Shown piece after piece: positions 11,694 to 23,008 of a stretch of 64,000 nucleotides of DNA. Each line of letters begins with the position of its first letter. The stretch's first letter is position 1. The notes under the pieces were generated by a model that was given only the letters and a program-made list of their open reading frames with translations, was not told where the DNA came from and did no database searches. The translations under genes were made by a program, and so were the position numbers. The DNA is from Allodiplogaster sudhausi (Eukaryota > Nematoda > Chromadorea > Rhabditida > Diplogasteridae), in contig CALZFC010000268.1 in NCBI GenBank assembly GCA_945643635.1, positions 1,837,001 to 1,901,000 of the forward strand. The letters are read 5' to 3'.

Positions 11694-12632
11694 CTGAACA
11701 ACGGCATAAATATGTATATGTATGAATACATGCTTGCGATAATTTGAAAAAAAATCTATAATTGGATAAATTTAAATAAATTTAAGAAATTTTGAAGAGT
11801 GAATAGTTAAGCAAATTCTCAGCACGTAATTGCACTTATAATAGCAATAAGAAGAATCTTCTCACCGACTACGAACGAATGGCATGCGGAATGCATCGGC
11901 CAGAAAGCACGAACTTCCTTGTCGCACCTTTTCTGACTTCTTCCACTTCTTCGGCTGCTGCATTTAAAGCGGCCACCCTTCAACGAGTATAAGATAAACG
12001 AAAGAAATATATATATATATATAAATATATATATATAGAGAGAGAGAGATAGAAGTAACGCTAATTTAGAGCATTTATACATTTAAAAAGTGAGAAGAAT
12101 TAAAAATGAAAGAAATTGGCCTAAACCCGGTTGAAAACCAAAACCATTGTGGAGTATGGCCACGGGGAATTTGTGGAAACTCAACCTGCTTAAAGGAAAC
12201 GATGTTCATCTTCGAGATTGGATCTCCTAGCTTGCTCTCTCTCTCCCCTTTCTCTCGCTCTGTCTCTATCTCGTTCGATCTCACCCTCACTCTCACTCTC
12301 ACTCTCTCCCTCTCGCTCTATCTCACCTCACCCTCTCTCTCACCCTCTCTTTCTCTCTTTCTCACCCTCTCTTTCTCTCTCTCTCTCTCGGTCTCTATCC
12401 CTCTCTCTCTCTCACTCTCTCTCTCTCTCTCTCGCTCCTTCGTTATATCGCCTCCGCCTCATCAGGAATTCTCAAAGCGTTCAAAAGAAATTGCGTAAAA
12501 TTGAAGGAAGCAATTTTCGCCGGCCCTGAGAAATCTCTCTCTAGCATTTCACGGGCTGCGCGTGGTAATAGAATGACAGAATGAAAATCCGATTTGTAAT
12601 AATTGTCTTAAGCGCTTTTAATTTAAAAAAAA
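11694..12632 (+). repeat. 0.95-kb repeat unit, copy 1
   Basis: The unit runs from CTGAACAACGGCATAAAT, through a GCACGAACTTC block, a TA tract and a CT microsatellite (about 12225-12440), to ATAGAATGACAGAATG. It recurs immediately downstream (12637) and in unit Y (26238). The minus-strand reading of the block at about 11880-11980 looks protein-like (A-A-A-E-E-V-E-E-V-R-K-G-A-T) and is kept in three copies. It could be a decayed exon, possibly of an acyl-CoA-binding-type protein, but the evidence is weak. Confidence 0.7.
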
Positions 12633-12636
12633 AACT

Positions 12637-13217
12637 GAACAACGGCATAAATATGTATATGTATGAATACATGCTTGCGATAATTTGAAAAAAAATCTAT
12701 AATTGGATAAATTTAAATAAATTTAAGAAATTTTGAAGAGTGAATAGTTAAGCAAATTCTAAGCACGTAATTGCACTTATAATAGCAATAAGAAGAATCT
12801 TCTCACCGACTACGAACGAATGGCATGCGGAATGCATCGGCCAGAAAGCACGAACTTCCTTGTCGCACCTTTTCTGACTTCTTCCACTTCTTCGGCTGCT
12901 GCATTTAAAGCGGCCACCCTTCAACGAGTATAAGATAGAGGAAAGAAAAATACATGAGAAGAATTGAAAAAAATTGGCCTAAACCCGGTTGAAAACTATA
13001 ACCGTTATGGACTATGGCCACGGAGAAATTTTGGAAGCTCAACCTGCTTATGGAAACGATGTTCATCTCCGAGATTGGATCTCCGGGCTTGCTCCCTCTT
13101 TTTCTCGCTTGTTCCCTCTCTCGCTCACACACTCTCTCTCTCTCGCTCTCTGTCTCTCTTCCCTCTATCTGGCTCTATCTTTATGTCGCTCTATCTCACT
13201 CCCTCTCTTTCTCTCTC

Positions 13218-13250
<33 letters not shown>

Positions 13251-13440
13251 TATATCGCCTCCGCCTCATCAGGAATTCTTAAAGCGTTAAAAAAAGTGCG
13301 TAAAATTGAAGGAAGCACTTGGCCCCGGCCCTGACGATGAGAAATCTCTATCTCTTGCATTTCACGGGTGCACGTGGAAATAGAATGACAGAATGAAAAT
13401 CCAATTTGTAATAATTATCTTTAGCGCTTTTATTTAAAAA
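12637..13440 (+). repeat. 0.95-kb repeat unit, copy 2 (head to tail)
   Basis: It starts again with CTGAACAACGGCATAAAT directly after copy 1 and follows the same order, with a shorter middle and its own CT microsatellite (about 13090-13250). Unit Y has only one such unit, so this tandem repeat arose in X after the large duplication or was lost from Y. Confidence 0.75.
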
Positions 13441-13641
13441 AGTAGGAAATCTATTTTTAAAAAAACCATTCAATCGATATCAGCGGGATCTACTGGAGTG
13501 AGACACGAAGCGAATTCGAATTATGGTTGACGGCTAGGTAGACTGGAAATGGAGGGAAAAAAGGAATTAGCCCGCCTTTCACTGGTCTATCATTCAATTG
13601 AGCCAAAAACTCATTTTTGAATTCGCCTGACAAAAGGGCGA

Positions 13642-15105
13642 GATCCTATGCAGGGCTGCCATGGCCCAGGGGCTGCAAATAGTCCAAGGCGAACGTCCTC
13701 CTGCGTCGTCTCCTTCCACGGTGGCCATACGAGCAGCTTGTCGACATCAGCCCTTTGCGCAGTTGAATGGCGGCGCAACGCCTTCTGCCGCTGTGCCGTT
13801 GCCCTCGCCAAGTAAGCCATGGAAAAGCCGGCAACAAAATACTGGCATAAATCGAGCCGATAACTTCGAATACACCATAGCCAGGACGGTTCTCCTTCTC
13901 TTTGAGGGGTCTACCGTATGCCCAGAAGCTACATATCTTGAATGCGGCTGCTGCTGCAGTTGGCCAATGGCGACGTCGCCGCCCGCCGTTCCGGTCGCAA
14001 ACGTGCATGTGCAACGAATGTACACAGCGCCGCGTGAGGGGCCATCCGACGTCCACTCGATTGCCTCATCAGAAAGAGATCCTCGCTCGTCTCGTCTCGT
14101 ACATCTTCCTCGTGCGATGGCAGCCATGGATTGCGGCGTCGCTTGCCAAATCTCGCTTCCGTCACGTCCGCCGACAGGACTGCTGCTGTACTCAAAAAAA
14201 GTCCTCCGCAGACCTGGGAAGATAAAACAAAACATTCCATTTCAGTCTGAAAGAGCTTCGTTTCACTACTTATTGGGTGGGTGCGCCTGCTGACCACACC
14301 AGCTCTTACGAACACTTGAGCGTAGAATGAAGACCTAGCTCCCCCCCACCCCAACTATTTCATAATCCATAATTCACGCGCTGATCCGCTTCCCAACCGC
14401 TCCGCGCCCCTCCGCTCACATCTGAGGGGGCGCGCATTCAAACACCAATTTCGCAACGTTTTAGCTTGTTTCGCCTCTGTAACCAATAGTTCTGTAGATA
14501 CATAGAATGGAAAATAAATTTATATATTAAATCCTGCTCTAATTGAAGTATCTTGCGTCTAAAGGTCGCAATCTCAGGTCTTTTATAAAATAATAAATTA
14601 TGAGCCATACCAATTGTACTTGGTTTGCGCATATCAAAGTGCGATTGAAACAGATGAACAAGATCATAAACTCTACATTCTGTTTCATCAATTCGTGCAC
14701 CATATGACAGAGATGCGTAATGGCTATGTATGTATGTTTGCTTTGAGTCACGTGTTGCAATAAACATGTTTACATGTCCTTTTGGACAATGTAATATTAT
14801 TATTGTTGTCATCACTTTACTTGCACAATCTCCTACTTTCCGGCCCTCGTTTGACATGTGAAACTCTTTGCACCTTATTTCTTCTTTTACTTATTCCCGA
14901 TTATTTTTCTCATTCCTTTCAGTCATTCTATCTTATTAAACACATTCGACATGCTGTCCTATTAAACGTAATCGAACACTAAATTTATTTCTGGAAATAT
15001 TATTCATGGAGTTGTAGACTAGAAGTGCTTCATAGAGGAAGGAATCTATTTATAAATTATTAATACAGAACAATAAACTAGTAGTTGGAGTGGCAAATAT
15101 TTCAG
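13642..15105. other. Segment present in X only; GC-rich, coding-like, unassigned
   Basis: Similarity to unit Y stops after GGGCGAG at about 13640 and resumes near 15110, so about 1.46 kb is unique to X. The first 650 bases are GC-rich and carry three long overlapping reading frames on both strands (about 13646-14354), as coding exons do in this genome. One minus-strand frame contains A-R-F-G-K-R (an amidation/cleavage-like site). Another has W-P-P-W-K-x-T-T-Q-E-D-V-R-L-G-L-F. I cannot decide which frame is used and recognise no family. The rest (14.36-15.1 kb) is AT-rich without genes. Confidence 0.35.
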
Positions 15106-15906
15106 AAATTCTCATGTTGTTGAATGACATGCTGGGATTGCTTTATCTAGCGAAAGGAAATTCCAGGGAAGAAGGCTTGGACGGTTCATAACGCGTGTCT
15201 GAAAAAATGGATTTAATAATGTTATCATCAAAAAGCATTTTTTTGTGGTTCAGCACTACAAAAAAACCCATATCACATGTTTTGATATCTAGATATTTCA
15301 AAAAACATTTCGATCACGATGATCAGAAAATCTCGAAATCGACATGACCGACTTGGCCATGGAATTTTTTGTTGTTGTTTTCTTTCCGAGTCTACAGACG
15401 AATTTGACATTCGTTTTGTCTGAAAAGTGCATCATTTATGTACTACTGTCTGATTTAGAAAAAATGTCCTAAATATCATTTACTATCTCAAAGAAATAGT
15501 TATTAGATCTCAAAGAATAAATATCAAGAATTGAACAGCGCAAAATATCGAAAATTTATTATTTTATAGTCCCTCTTCACTTTTGGTTTAGTTGAAGACT
15601 TCATTGCTGAATTGGAAATTTCGAAGGTTGCATCTCGGAGTTTCGAACATATGAAGGGCATTTTAGGAGTAGAAAACATCGCTGTTTCATATGAGCTCTT
15701 TAGTATCTAACATAGGACCATTTAACATGATTAAAATGTGATTATTTCGCTAATTTTGATGAAAAACACGCCAAAATGGGCAACGGCAATAGAAGGAAGA
15801 TCACTACTAGTGGTACAAAGCACGGCGAATCCAATCGTGCGATCGGTTTTGTAAAATTTCGAGGTTTTTTTCCTGCACCCTTAGCACTGACCCATCATCG
15901 AATTTC

Positions 15907-16055
15907 TTTGATTGGCTCTCTTAACCGGCTCCAGATTGTCACTCTTAACCGGCTCCAGACTGGCTCTCTTAACCGGCTCCAGATTGTCACTCTTAACCGG
16001 CTCCAGACTGGCTCTCTTAACCGGCTCCAGATTGGCACTCTTAAACGGTTCCATC
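15907..16055 (+). repeat. Minisatellite, about 24-bp unit (CTTAACCGGCTCCAGA)
   Basis: Six to seven units share CTTAACCGGCTCCAGA followed alternately by TTGTCACT and CTGGCTCT, giving a higher-order dimer. The corresponding place in unit Y (28270-28360) has a related but independently amplified array. Confidence 0.85.
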
Positions 16056-16174
16056 TTTTTCTGAAAAAGGAGATGGCCTTATAAATAATGCTTCTCTTTT
16101 TCTTTGTTTTAACCATTAGCCTCGCTTACTTTCTTGCATCCAACGGCGAGCATGAGGATGCCAGCGAAGCGGAG

Positions 16175-16400
16175 CATGAAGAGGGCGATCTAGAAAGGAA
16201 TAGGGCGATCTTGAGAGAAAGAGGGTGATCTAGAAAGGAAGAGGCGATCTAGAAAAGAAGAGATCGATCTTGAGAGAAAGAGGGTGATCTAGAAAGGAAG
16301 AGGCGATCTAGAAAGGAAGAGATCGATCTTGAGAGAAAGAGGGTGATCTAGAAAGGAAGAGGGTGATCTAGAAAGGAAGAGAGTGATCTAGATACGGAGT
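16175..16400 (+). repeat. Minisatellite, about 18-20-bp unit (GATCTAGAAAGGAAGAG)
   Basis: About eleven imperfect units of GATCTAGAAAGGAAGAGGGT, with GATCTTGAGAGAAAGAGG variants interleaved in a regular order. Unit Y carries a counterpart at 28505-28690. Confidence 0.85.
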
Positions 16401-16789
16401 GCAAAAGGGTTAGGAGAATTCTAAATTGTCTTTCGTCTTAAATTATGTTTCATTTTGAATTTAAATTTTTTAAATCCATTTATTTATTTCTATAGTTTTT
16501 GGAATACTTCTTGTTGAACAAAAACAATATGGTTTAGAACCTCGAGCATTAAAGACGACGAGAGAAAGTTGGCCATTTCCTCGCCCGACCAACCGCCGAA
16601 GCTGATAATGGGTGAAGTGACGAAAAAATTAAATGTTATTTTCCTCTTATTAATGTAATCAATAACTTTGTCGGCAGAGCGAGCGTAGCGAGCAAAACTA
16701 AACTGGAAATGCTAATTTGCATTAATTTGCGTACTTTTACTCCTACAGCTGGAAACCATTGTGTTCCGTACCTTCAGAAGGATCAGTAG

Positions 16790-17035
16790 GGATCCTTTCT
16801 TCGCGCTCTTCGCGCGAATATAAATGCCGTCTATTTCGCATCCGGCTGGAGGTCGAATAAAAGTAGAGAAATCACAAGTTGTTTGTAATTTTGTTTTGGT
16901 TTTGCTCGCTACTTCTCAGTTTTACTTGTGATTTCGCTACTTTTTTTCGATCTCGGGCCGGAAGCCAAATACATATACGACATTAATATTCGCGCGGAGA
17001 GCGCGGCGAAAGGATCTATTCTTAAATCCCCCACC
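16790..17035. repeat. Foldback repeat with CGCGCTCT-CGCGCGAATAT arms, copy 1
   Basis: The left part (CTTCGCGCTCTTCGCGCGAA, then a GTCTATTT stretch and AAAGTAGAGAAATCACAAG) returns inverted on the right (ACTTGTGATTTCGCTACTTT, then TTCGCGCGGAGAGCGCGGCG). It is an imperfect palindrome with roughly 110-bp arms. Three more copies lie at about 18400-18625, 29145-29345 and 31500-31725, and a fragment at 3500-3560. Its terminal sequences are not clear enough to assign a transposon family. Confidence 0.65.
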
Positions 17036-17289
17036 CATCCACCCGGAAAGCTAGCTATCATTATTATTTTCTTCTTCTCTTTCCCACTCGCCATCCTTCC
17101 TTTCGGCATGAAACACCTATGTATGTAGCTTGTTCGGTGTTCATTTTCATTTGCACTCTTTTCATATTTTTTTTTCTTCTTCTTTTATTAATTTTCGTTA
17201 ATTTTTCTCATTCCTTTTAGATTCATGACGACGACCATTTTGTTCACTACTTTTAAGAACGATACCACGCTTATGTACATTTACCGACC

Positions 17290-17485
17290 GATTGATTTAT
17301 TGAGAGAGTGAGAGAGAGAGAGAAAGAGCGAGAGAGAGAGATAGAGAGGGAAAGAGAAAGAGAGCGATAGAGAGAGAAAGAGAGCGATAGAGAGAGAGAG
17401 AGAAAGAGAGCGATAGAATGAGAGAAAGAGAGCGCTAGAGCGAGAGAAAGAGAGCGATATATATATATAGAGAGAGAGAGAGAGA
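17290..17485 (+). repeat. GA-rich microsatellite with GCGATAGAGAGAGAAAGA units
   Basis: Irregular GA tract with recurrent AGAGAGCGATAGAGAGA. ORFs across it (Ser/Leu-rich on the minus strand) are artefacts of the repeat. Confidence 0.9.
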
Positions 17486-17754
17486 GCAGGAGATGCCCTT
17501 TCAAATTGAGAGAGCGAGAGATGTCCTCTGATGTCCTTTGTCCTTCTCCCCGTGTGAGCCGAGTGCGGCCTTGCGCCTCCTTCGCACGTTCTCACTCTTT
17601 CTACATATCTTCATCAAGCAATTTGATATGTATTCTCTCTCTCTCTCTCTCACAATCATGACTCGGCTCATCATTGTCGCTTACTCAAAGTAATGCATCG
17701 CTGCATTGTTCAATGTGTCACACATCCGCCCGGCCATCTGTCGCTCTCTCTCTC

Positions 17755-17791
<37 letters not shown>

Positions 17792-18399
17792 CTCTCTCTA
17801 TCTCTCTCGTCGTCTGTATCTCTCTCGCTCTCCCTCTACCAAATGCTATTTCCACTGTTTATCGATCTCTCCTCCTCGTCCGGTCGCTACGAGACGTGAA
17901 CACTACGGCTGCCCAAACACTTCCCGTCCTTTTCTGCAGGCTTTCAATTCAAGCACTTTTCGCTGACTTTTTTTCCTCGTTGCGCCTCCCTAACCAATAT
18001 TTCTGTTGATACTATGGAATATAAAAAGTATCAGAGCTTGCTCTAATTGTTGCTCTCACAACTAGTAACTTGTGTTTAAATAGCGCAATGTTTAATCTCT
18101 AACAAAATATTATATTATACGCAAGAATATTTGCAAAAGATTCGCGCATAGAAATCGGCTACGTTCCATCGATAGAAACTGATTTAAAAAAAAGAGACGA
18201 TAAATGTGTAACTCTCTTATTAATATAATCAAAATCTTAGGTGTCAGTGCGAGATTTCAAAGTGCTAATTTGCATACGTTTGCTTATTTTTACCACGATA
18301 ACAGAACGTGAAAAATCGCAATTTAGCAGCAAAGACTTTTTTCACAGTCTAATAAAAGTTGACATCCCCTTGTTTTCCCTGTCATCCAAGGGGATCAGA

Positions 18400-18625
18400 A
18401 CAGATCATTCCTTCGCGCTCTCCGCGCGAATATGAATACCACATAATATTTGGTTTCCGGAATAAAAGTAGAGAAATGGCAAGTCGTGATGAGAATTCTC
18501 GAAGAAGAACGAAACAATTGTTGTTTCTTATTTCATTACTTTTTTTTTACTATTTCTCTTCTTTTATTCGAGGCCAAATTGACAGCATTTATATTCGCGT
18601 GTAGAGCGCGAACAATGGATCCATT
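18400..18625. repeat. Foldback repeat, copy 2
   Basis: Same inverted organisation as 16790-17035: TTCGCGCTCTCCGCGCGAAT on the left, ATTCGCGTGTAGAGCGCGAA on the right. It lies upstream of serpin copy 1. Confidence 0.65.
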
Positions 18626-19319
18626 CTTACTCCCCGAGTGGCTCTAAATTTATTACAGACTTTTATCGCCTTCTCCTTCCTGCATCGATCGCGCCTTCTT
18701 TGTTTTTGTTTTTTATTTTATTTTAACATTTGAACTCCTCCTTTCATATTTCTCTATATTTCCTCTTTTATTTATGTTCGACAATTTTTCTCGTTTTTTT
18801 CAATGCCTCTATTTTATTCATGACCATTTTGTTCTCTACATACTGTAGTATTGATAAGTCGGTGATATGTATTCGTGGAAGACGTGGACACTCGGGTGGT
18901 ATCTTTATCGTATTTGTTACATTACATATCTAAAGAGGGGACGTGGTGAGCAGGGGGGAAGGGGCAGCCGCCTTCTCTCGGCAGCGCTCTCGACTCCACT
19001 CGACTGTCTTGCCCTGCCGCACCGCCGCTCTTCTCTCGGCTGGCAGTTGTCCCGCCCCTGATTCGGGGCGGGCTCTCCTGTACCATGACAATACACACTT
19101 GATAATAGCAATACCATCGCTGCAACTTTGCCAGTCCTCTGACTCCTCTGATGCACTCCCTTTGATTTATCGATTGATAGATTGATTGAGAAATCGAGGT
19201 ATCATAAGATGCCATCCAATATTGATTTATCGATCTACTATTTGAGAGAAGGCACAATGTCCTCTGACGTCTTTCCTCCTTCTTCTCGCGTGATGAGCTG
19301 CGCGGCAGCCGATTGGGCC

Positions 19320-22023
19320 TCCTTCGCTCGCACTCCCCTTCGACGTCCGTCGTCCTCTCGCCCTTCTCGCTCGGCGCCGCTCTCGCCGTCATCCACGACG
19401 GCGCAACCGGCCAGACGAAGGCCGAGCTGACGAAGCTCCTCGTTGGCGCAGGTCTGCCGATAATTTTGTGACTATTTTAGTGACAATTCTGTGAAATTTT
19501 TTGCAACAATTTGGTTATGATTGTGACATTTTTGGTAACATTTTTATTTTAATACTTTCTATATATTAACAATATTATAATAAAATAGTACTATTTTATT
19601 ATAATATTTTCTATATTAATAAAGAAGCAGACGCGGCAGGCGAAAAAGTCCAATTCAAAAGCGAATTTTCGTCATGAATAAATGACAAGAATAATGTATG
19701 TAAGTGCATTCAAAATCTGTCGTAGTCTCCGCTTTCTCTGGAAAAGGCGCGAATTCAAATGTGAATTTCCAGTTTGAATTAACAATAATAATGTTCAGAA
19801 GCGGACGACGCCACAGCCGTCACGACGCTCTACTCTGAGCTGGCGCGTGCGGTCGCGGCGCTCAACGCGACCGACGACGACGTCTCCGCCACCGTCGCCA
19901 CTCGCTTCTTCCTCGACCAATCCTTTCGACTCGCTGACTCGTACGAGCGACACGTCAAGGACGCCTATGACGTCACCGTGGAAAAGCTCGACTTTTCGCA
20001 CGCTGACGACGCGGCTAATGTCAGGCTTTTCTTATATTTTGATGTCTCTCTTAAAATTCTGAACCTTAAATATATATACTGTATTATATTCAAACAAAAG
20101 CTGTAAAAATATATAAGTATGTATATATAAATAAAATTAAAACAACAACAAATTTATTAAAGTTTTTTTTATAGAATGTGAACGCGTTCGTGGCTCGTGA
20201 AACAAAGGACAAGATCAAGGAGCTCGTGACGGCGGACGCATTTCGGTGAGTGTGAACTCTCATATGCAAGCGACAGAGATCAGAGATCAGTGATCAGAGC
20301 TCAAAGATCAGAGCTCGGTGATCAGAGATCAAAGATCAGAGATCAGTGATCAGAGATCAAAAATCAGTGATCACAGATCAAAGATAATCGATTAATTTTT
20401 CCGATAATTCTACCGAATATGATCTCCAAAACTATTTATGACGCGATTAGCGAGAGTATAAAAATTACCCGGGACCCGAAAAAATTAGATTTTGCTCAAA
20501 TGCAGCAAATAGCGTCATATGTAAGTATAAATGGCGCAATCGTTCAAAAAAGTTAAAAAAGAAATACGTATAAAAGCATCGTTCTTTAATATTATTTTCA
20601 TTTCTATTTTTTGTTATATTATTTAATTTTTTTTTATTTATTTGTGGTCACTATGCGATTTCCTTCGTCTAGAACATTCGTTATTACTGAAAGCAGTTGT
20701 TGCTCTGCTCCACAATTTTTCAAAGAAAAATTTTTTTTGCCAATTTTAGTCGTCTTTATCCATTCTTGTAAGAAATTGTGACGCGAATGCTCAATTTAGG
20801 ATTTATTATTAAATTTATTCAGTCATTCCGGAACGAGCTCACTGGCGAGCAGCTTATCAGCTACCTCGAGAAGATGCGCACGCGAGAAGTTCATGTTGGT
20901 ACATGTATCTTGAGTGCATGGAAAATCGTTTTAATAAAACTAAATACGTTAATAAATAAGGGCAACAATTAATTTGTAAAACTACATAGTTATAAAAAAA
21001 AAAGAGATGTTTCAAGTTGATGAGCCATCGTTTCCGCTTTTCAAGAGTCATCGAGGTTTTTTTGTTCGAGCATTCCGTTTTTCAATTGTTGACGAGCCAT
21101 CGTTTCCGTGTTTTAAGGCATCTATGTATGTCTGTAGCAATATGCACCCATTCACAAATCATTCTCTCACAATCACCCCCATATTCAAAGAAATGGTAAA
21201 ATCGGGATGGATTTTACCATGTGGTTGAATACGGGTGAAATGGTGAATGTTGTAATTTGTCCTGAAACACTATTTCAAGTGTTGAGATGACTCATCATTT
21301 CTGTCTTCCAGGTGACGCTTCCCAAGTTCAAGACGGAGTCGAAGATGGACGGAAGAGCGGCGCTCGAGCCTCTCGGAGTCTCCGGACTCTTCCACGCGGG
21401 CGGACTCGGCTACATCTCCGATGATCCACGCATCGTGGTCTCCGACATCGTACACAAGGCCGTCATCGAGGTTGGCAAGCAACGAATGTTGACCAAAGTT
21501 TGTATATCAGTCAAACTCGCAGTTCGTTTAAATTTCATCATACTCCTTTCATTTTAAAGCTGTTGCATAACTATATATACATACTGATCTAGATTTACGC
21601 CTCCCTAAAGCGGCAACGAATACTAGTTGATAGCCATATAATTAAATAGTATTTACAAGAATAGAAATATCGAGTGAAAAAAATGAAATTTTCACAAGTG
21701 AATGAAGAGGGCACGGAGGCTGCAGCGGCCACTGGCGTTTCATGTAGTCTTTTTTGCTACATCCCGGTTAGCAATTTTGTTGTGTCCAACTATGGAGATC
21801 AAAAGAGGAAAGTGAACAATATTGTTAAATACAAAAAGATAAATGCACGTACATAAATGTAATATTTTTTACCGTAAAAAATGTGGAAAAACACAAAAAA
21901 GAAATAATAATAAAAAAGAATTGATATTTCTTTCAGCCGAAAATTTTCATCGCCGATCGTCCGTTCCTCTATGCGATTGCCAAGGACAAGACGCACGTCC
22001 TCTTCCTCGGGCAGTTCTGCTGA
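19320..22023 (+). pseudogene. Serpin, copy 1; lacks exons 4-5 and a normal 5' end
   Basis: Recognisable exons are about 19320-19451 (V-V-L-S-P-F-S, H-D-G-A-T-G-Q-T), 19799-20019 (A-T-R-F-F-L-D), 20175-20245, 20823-20894, 21312-21470 (L-P-K-F-K-T-E, then V-V-S-D-I-V-H-K-A-V-I-E), 21699-21766 (hinge E-E-G-T-E-A-A-A-A-T) and 21937-22023 (I-A-D-R-P-F-L, ending G-Q-F-C, TGA). This is the normal serpin order. The strand 3A/N-A-I-H-F-K and Y-F-E-D exons present in copy 2 are missing, because about 480 bp are deleted at 20575/20576. The serpin frame has TGA at about 19262 upstream and no ATG. Joining exon 3 (phase 2) to exon 6 (phase 0) breaks the frame. Counting from the hinge puts Phe at P1 and Cys at P1', which would suggest a chymotrypsin-like target if it were expressed. 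Confidence 0.75.
20273..20392 (+). repeat. GATCA-based minisatellite in serpin copy 1 intron
   Basis: About fourteen repeats of AGATCA, GTGATC and AAGATC words directly follow the exon 3 donor at 20245. The same array is at 33179-33291 in copy 2 with few differences, so it predates the duplication of this part. Confidence 0.85.
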
Positions 22024-22589
22024 GAAACTGGACTTGAACTAATTGTAAGAAAAACAGGGTGAGAAAGTATCGTCAATGAGAACTTTTGCTCCCAGAATTG
22101 TTTTTTTTTAACTGGCAATAGTTTCACACTAACAATTAAAAATAAGTAGTTAATCTTGTAGGCTATTAACGCTTAGCTGATTCATCTAAATTTTCGTCCG
22201 ATTGGTCTGATTGTTATTATTTTTAGCGAGTATACCCGGATGTGCATTCCATTTCAATCGTAATCTCTGCTAACACATTTATTGAACATTTTTATTTTGT
22301 TGATAAGAAATTAGTCAAGATGATTACGGTATTTTTTATCAATTTGTATAAAATATAAGACAAAATCTGTTGAAAATATTTGACTTCATGAAAAAAATTC
22401 ATTGGGATTTAAAAATTGGACTGATGTTTTTTTTTAATTATGACTAAAATGCAAAAATTTTCAATCTTTCAAGAGTCACATAATGACAAGGGAATAAATA
22501 GAGAATAGATAATAAAAGTGTGCCATTCAGACAGGTTTGACCTCTTGAAGTCTTGCACTTTTATATATACATACATATGTATATATGTA

Positions 22590-22961
22590 CAGGGCCGTTC
22601 AAAATTCTATTTACTTTTGGATTTTTTGCATATTTTCCTTCAAAGTGGATGAAATCAAAGTTAATGAAATATTCAGGATTCCTTCTTTATGCTGTCACAA
22701 TTATATTAACAGATTATTGGTTTCATTGCGATAAAAAAATCAATAACTCGAATCACCCGGGCTGCACATTTAGGCCTGCTGGAGAAAATGGTTTATTTGT
22801 TTAATCTTCGGGTAGTTTGTATTGTTTTGATTACTTAGCTTTATTCTAGAACATCTTTGCGATAACTTTTGATCTGTTTTCTATTTATTAACATTATGTT
22901 ACATGCGGTCTGGCTCAAATTTGCGATTCATGCAATCGGGCTGTGAGGTGCAGAAGGCTCC
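22590..22961 (+). mobile_element. Tc1/mariner-like MITE, left part only (truncated at the X/Y junction)
   Basis: It starts after TA with CAGGGCCGTTCAAAATTCTA, the same as the full element at 35987-36589. It then matches that element until GAGGTGCAGAAGGCTC, where the 44-bp hairpin begins. The right terminus is absent. Confidence 0.65.
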
Positions 22962-23008
22962 GGAGGAGCCTTCTGCACCTCACAGCCCGATTGCATGAAT
23001 CGCAAATT
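22918..23008. repeat. Perfect hairpin, 44-bp arms and 3-nt loop, at the X/Y duplication junction
   Basis: Bases 22918-22961 are the exact reverse complement of 22965-23008, separated by GGA. The left arm is ordinary internal sequence of the truncated MITE (compare 36312-36355). The right arm is a copied inversion of it, and then unit Y starts. This looks like a template-switch or fold-back junction. Confidence 0.9.

Larger units (their letters stand above)
11391..22961 (+). repeat. Tandem segmental duplication, unit X
   Basis: This stretch repeats, in the same order and orientation, as unit Y at about 23009-36358. Matching blocks are 11391-11690 with 23020-23272 plus 26160-26235; 11694-12632 with 26238-27200; the 15.1-17.9 kb block with 27.44-30.64 kb; and 17934-22961 with 31034-36358. 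X differs by an extra 950-bp unit (12637-13440) and an extra segment at about 13642-15105. The serpin-containing part is nearly identical between units, while the 15-17.9 kb part has clearly diverged. The block therefore has a mixed age, or has been partly homogenised. Confidence 0.75.

Noticed and set aside
11880..11985. Acyl-CoA-binding-protein-like minus-strand peptide (A-A-A-E-E-V-E-E-V-R-K-G-A-T) in three repeat copies
   Set aside because: Only about 30 residues, with no matching downstream exons or motifs; similarity to the family start is too short to call a gene.
15907..16400. CRISPR-like regularly spaced repeats
   Set aside because: The units are head-to-tail minisatellites without unique spacers, in a eukaryotic genome with no cas genes.
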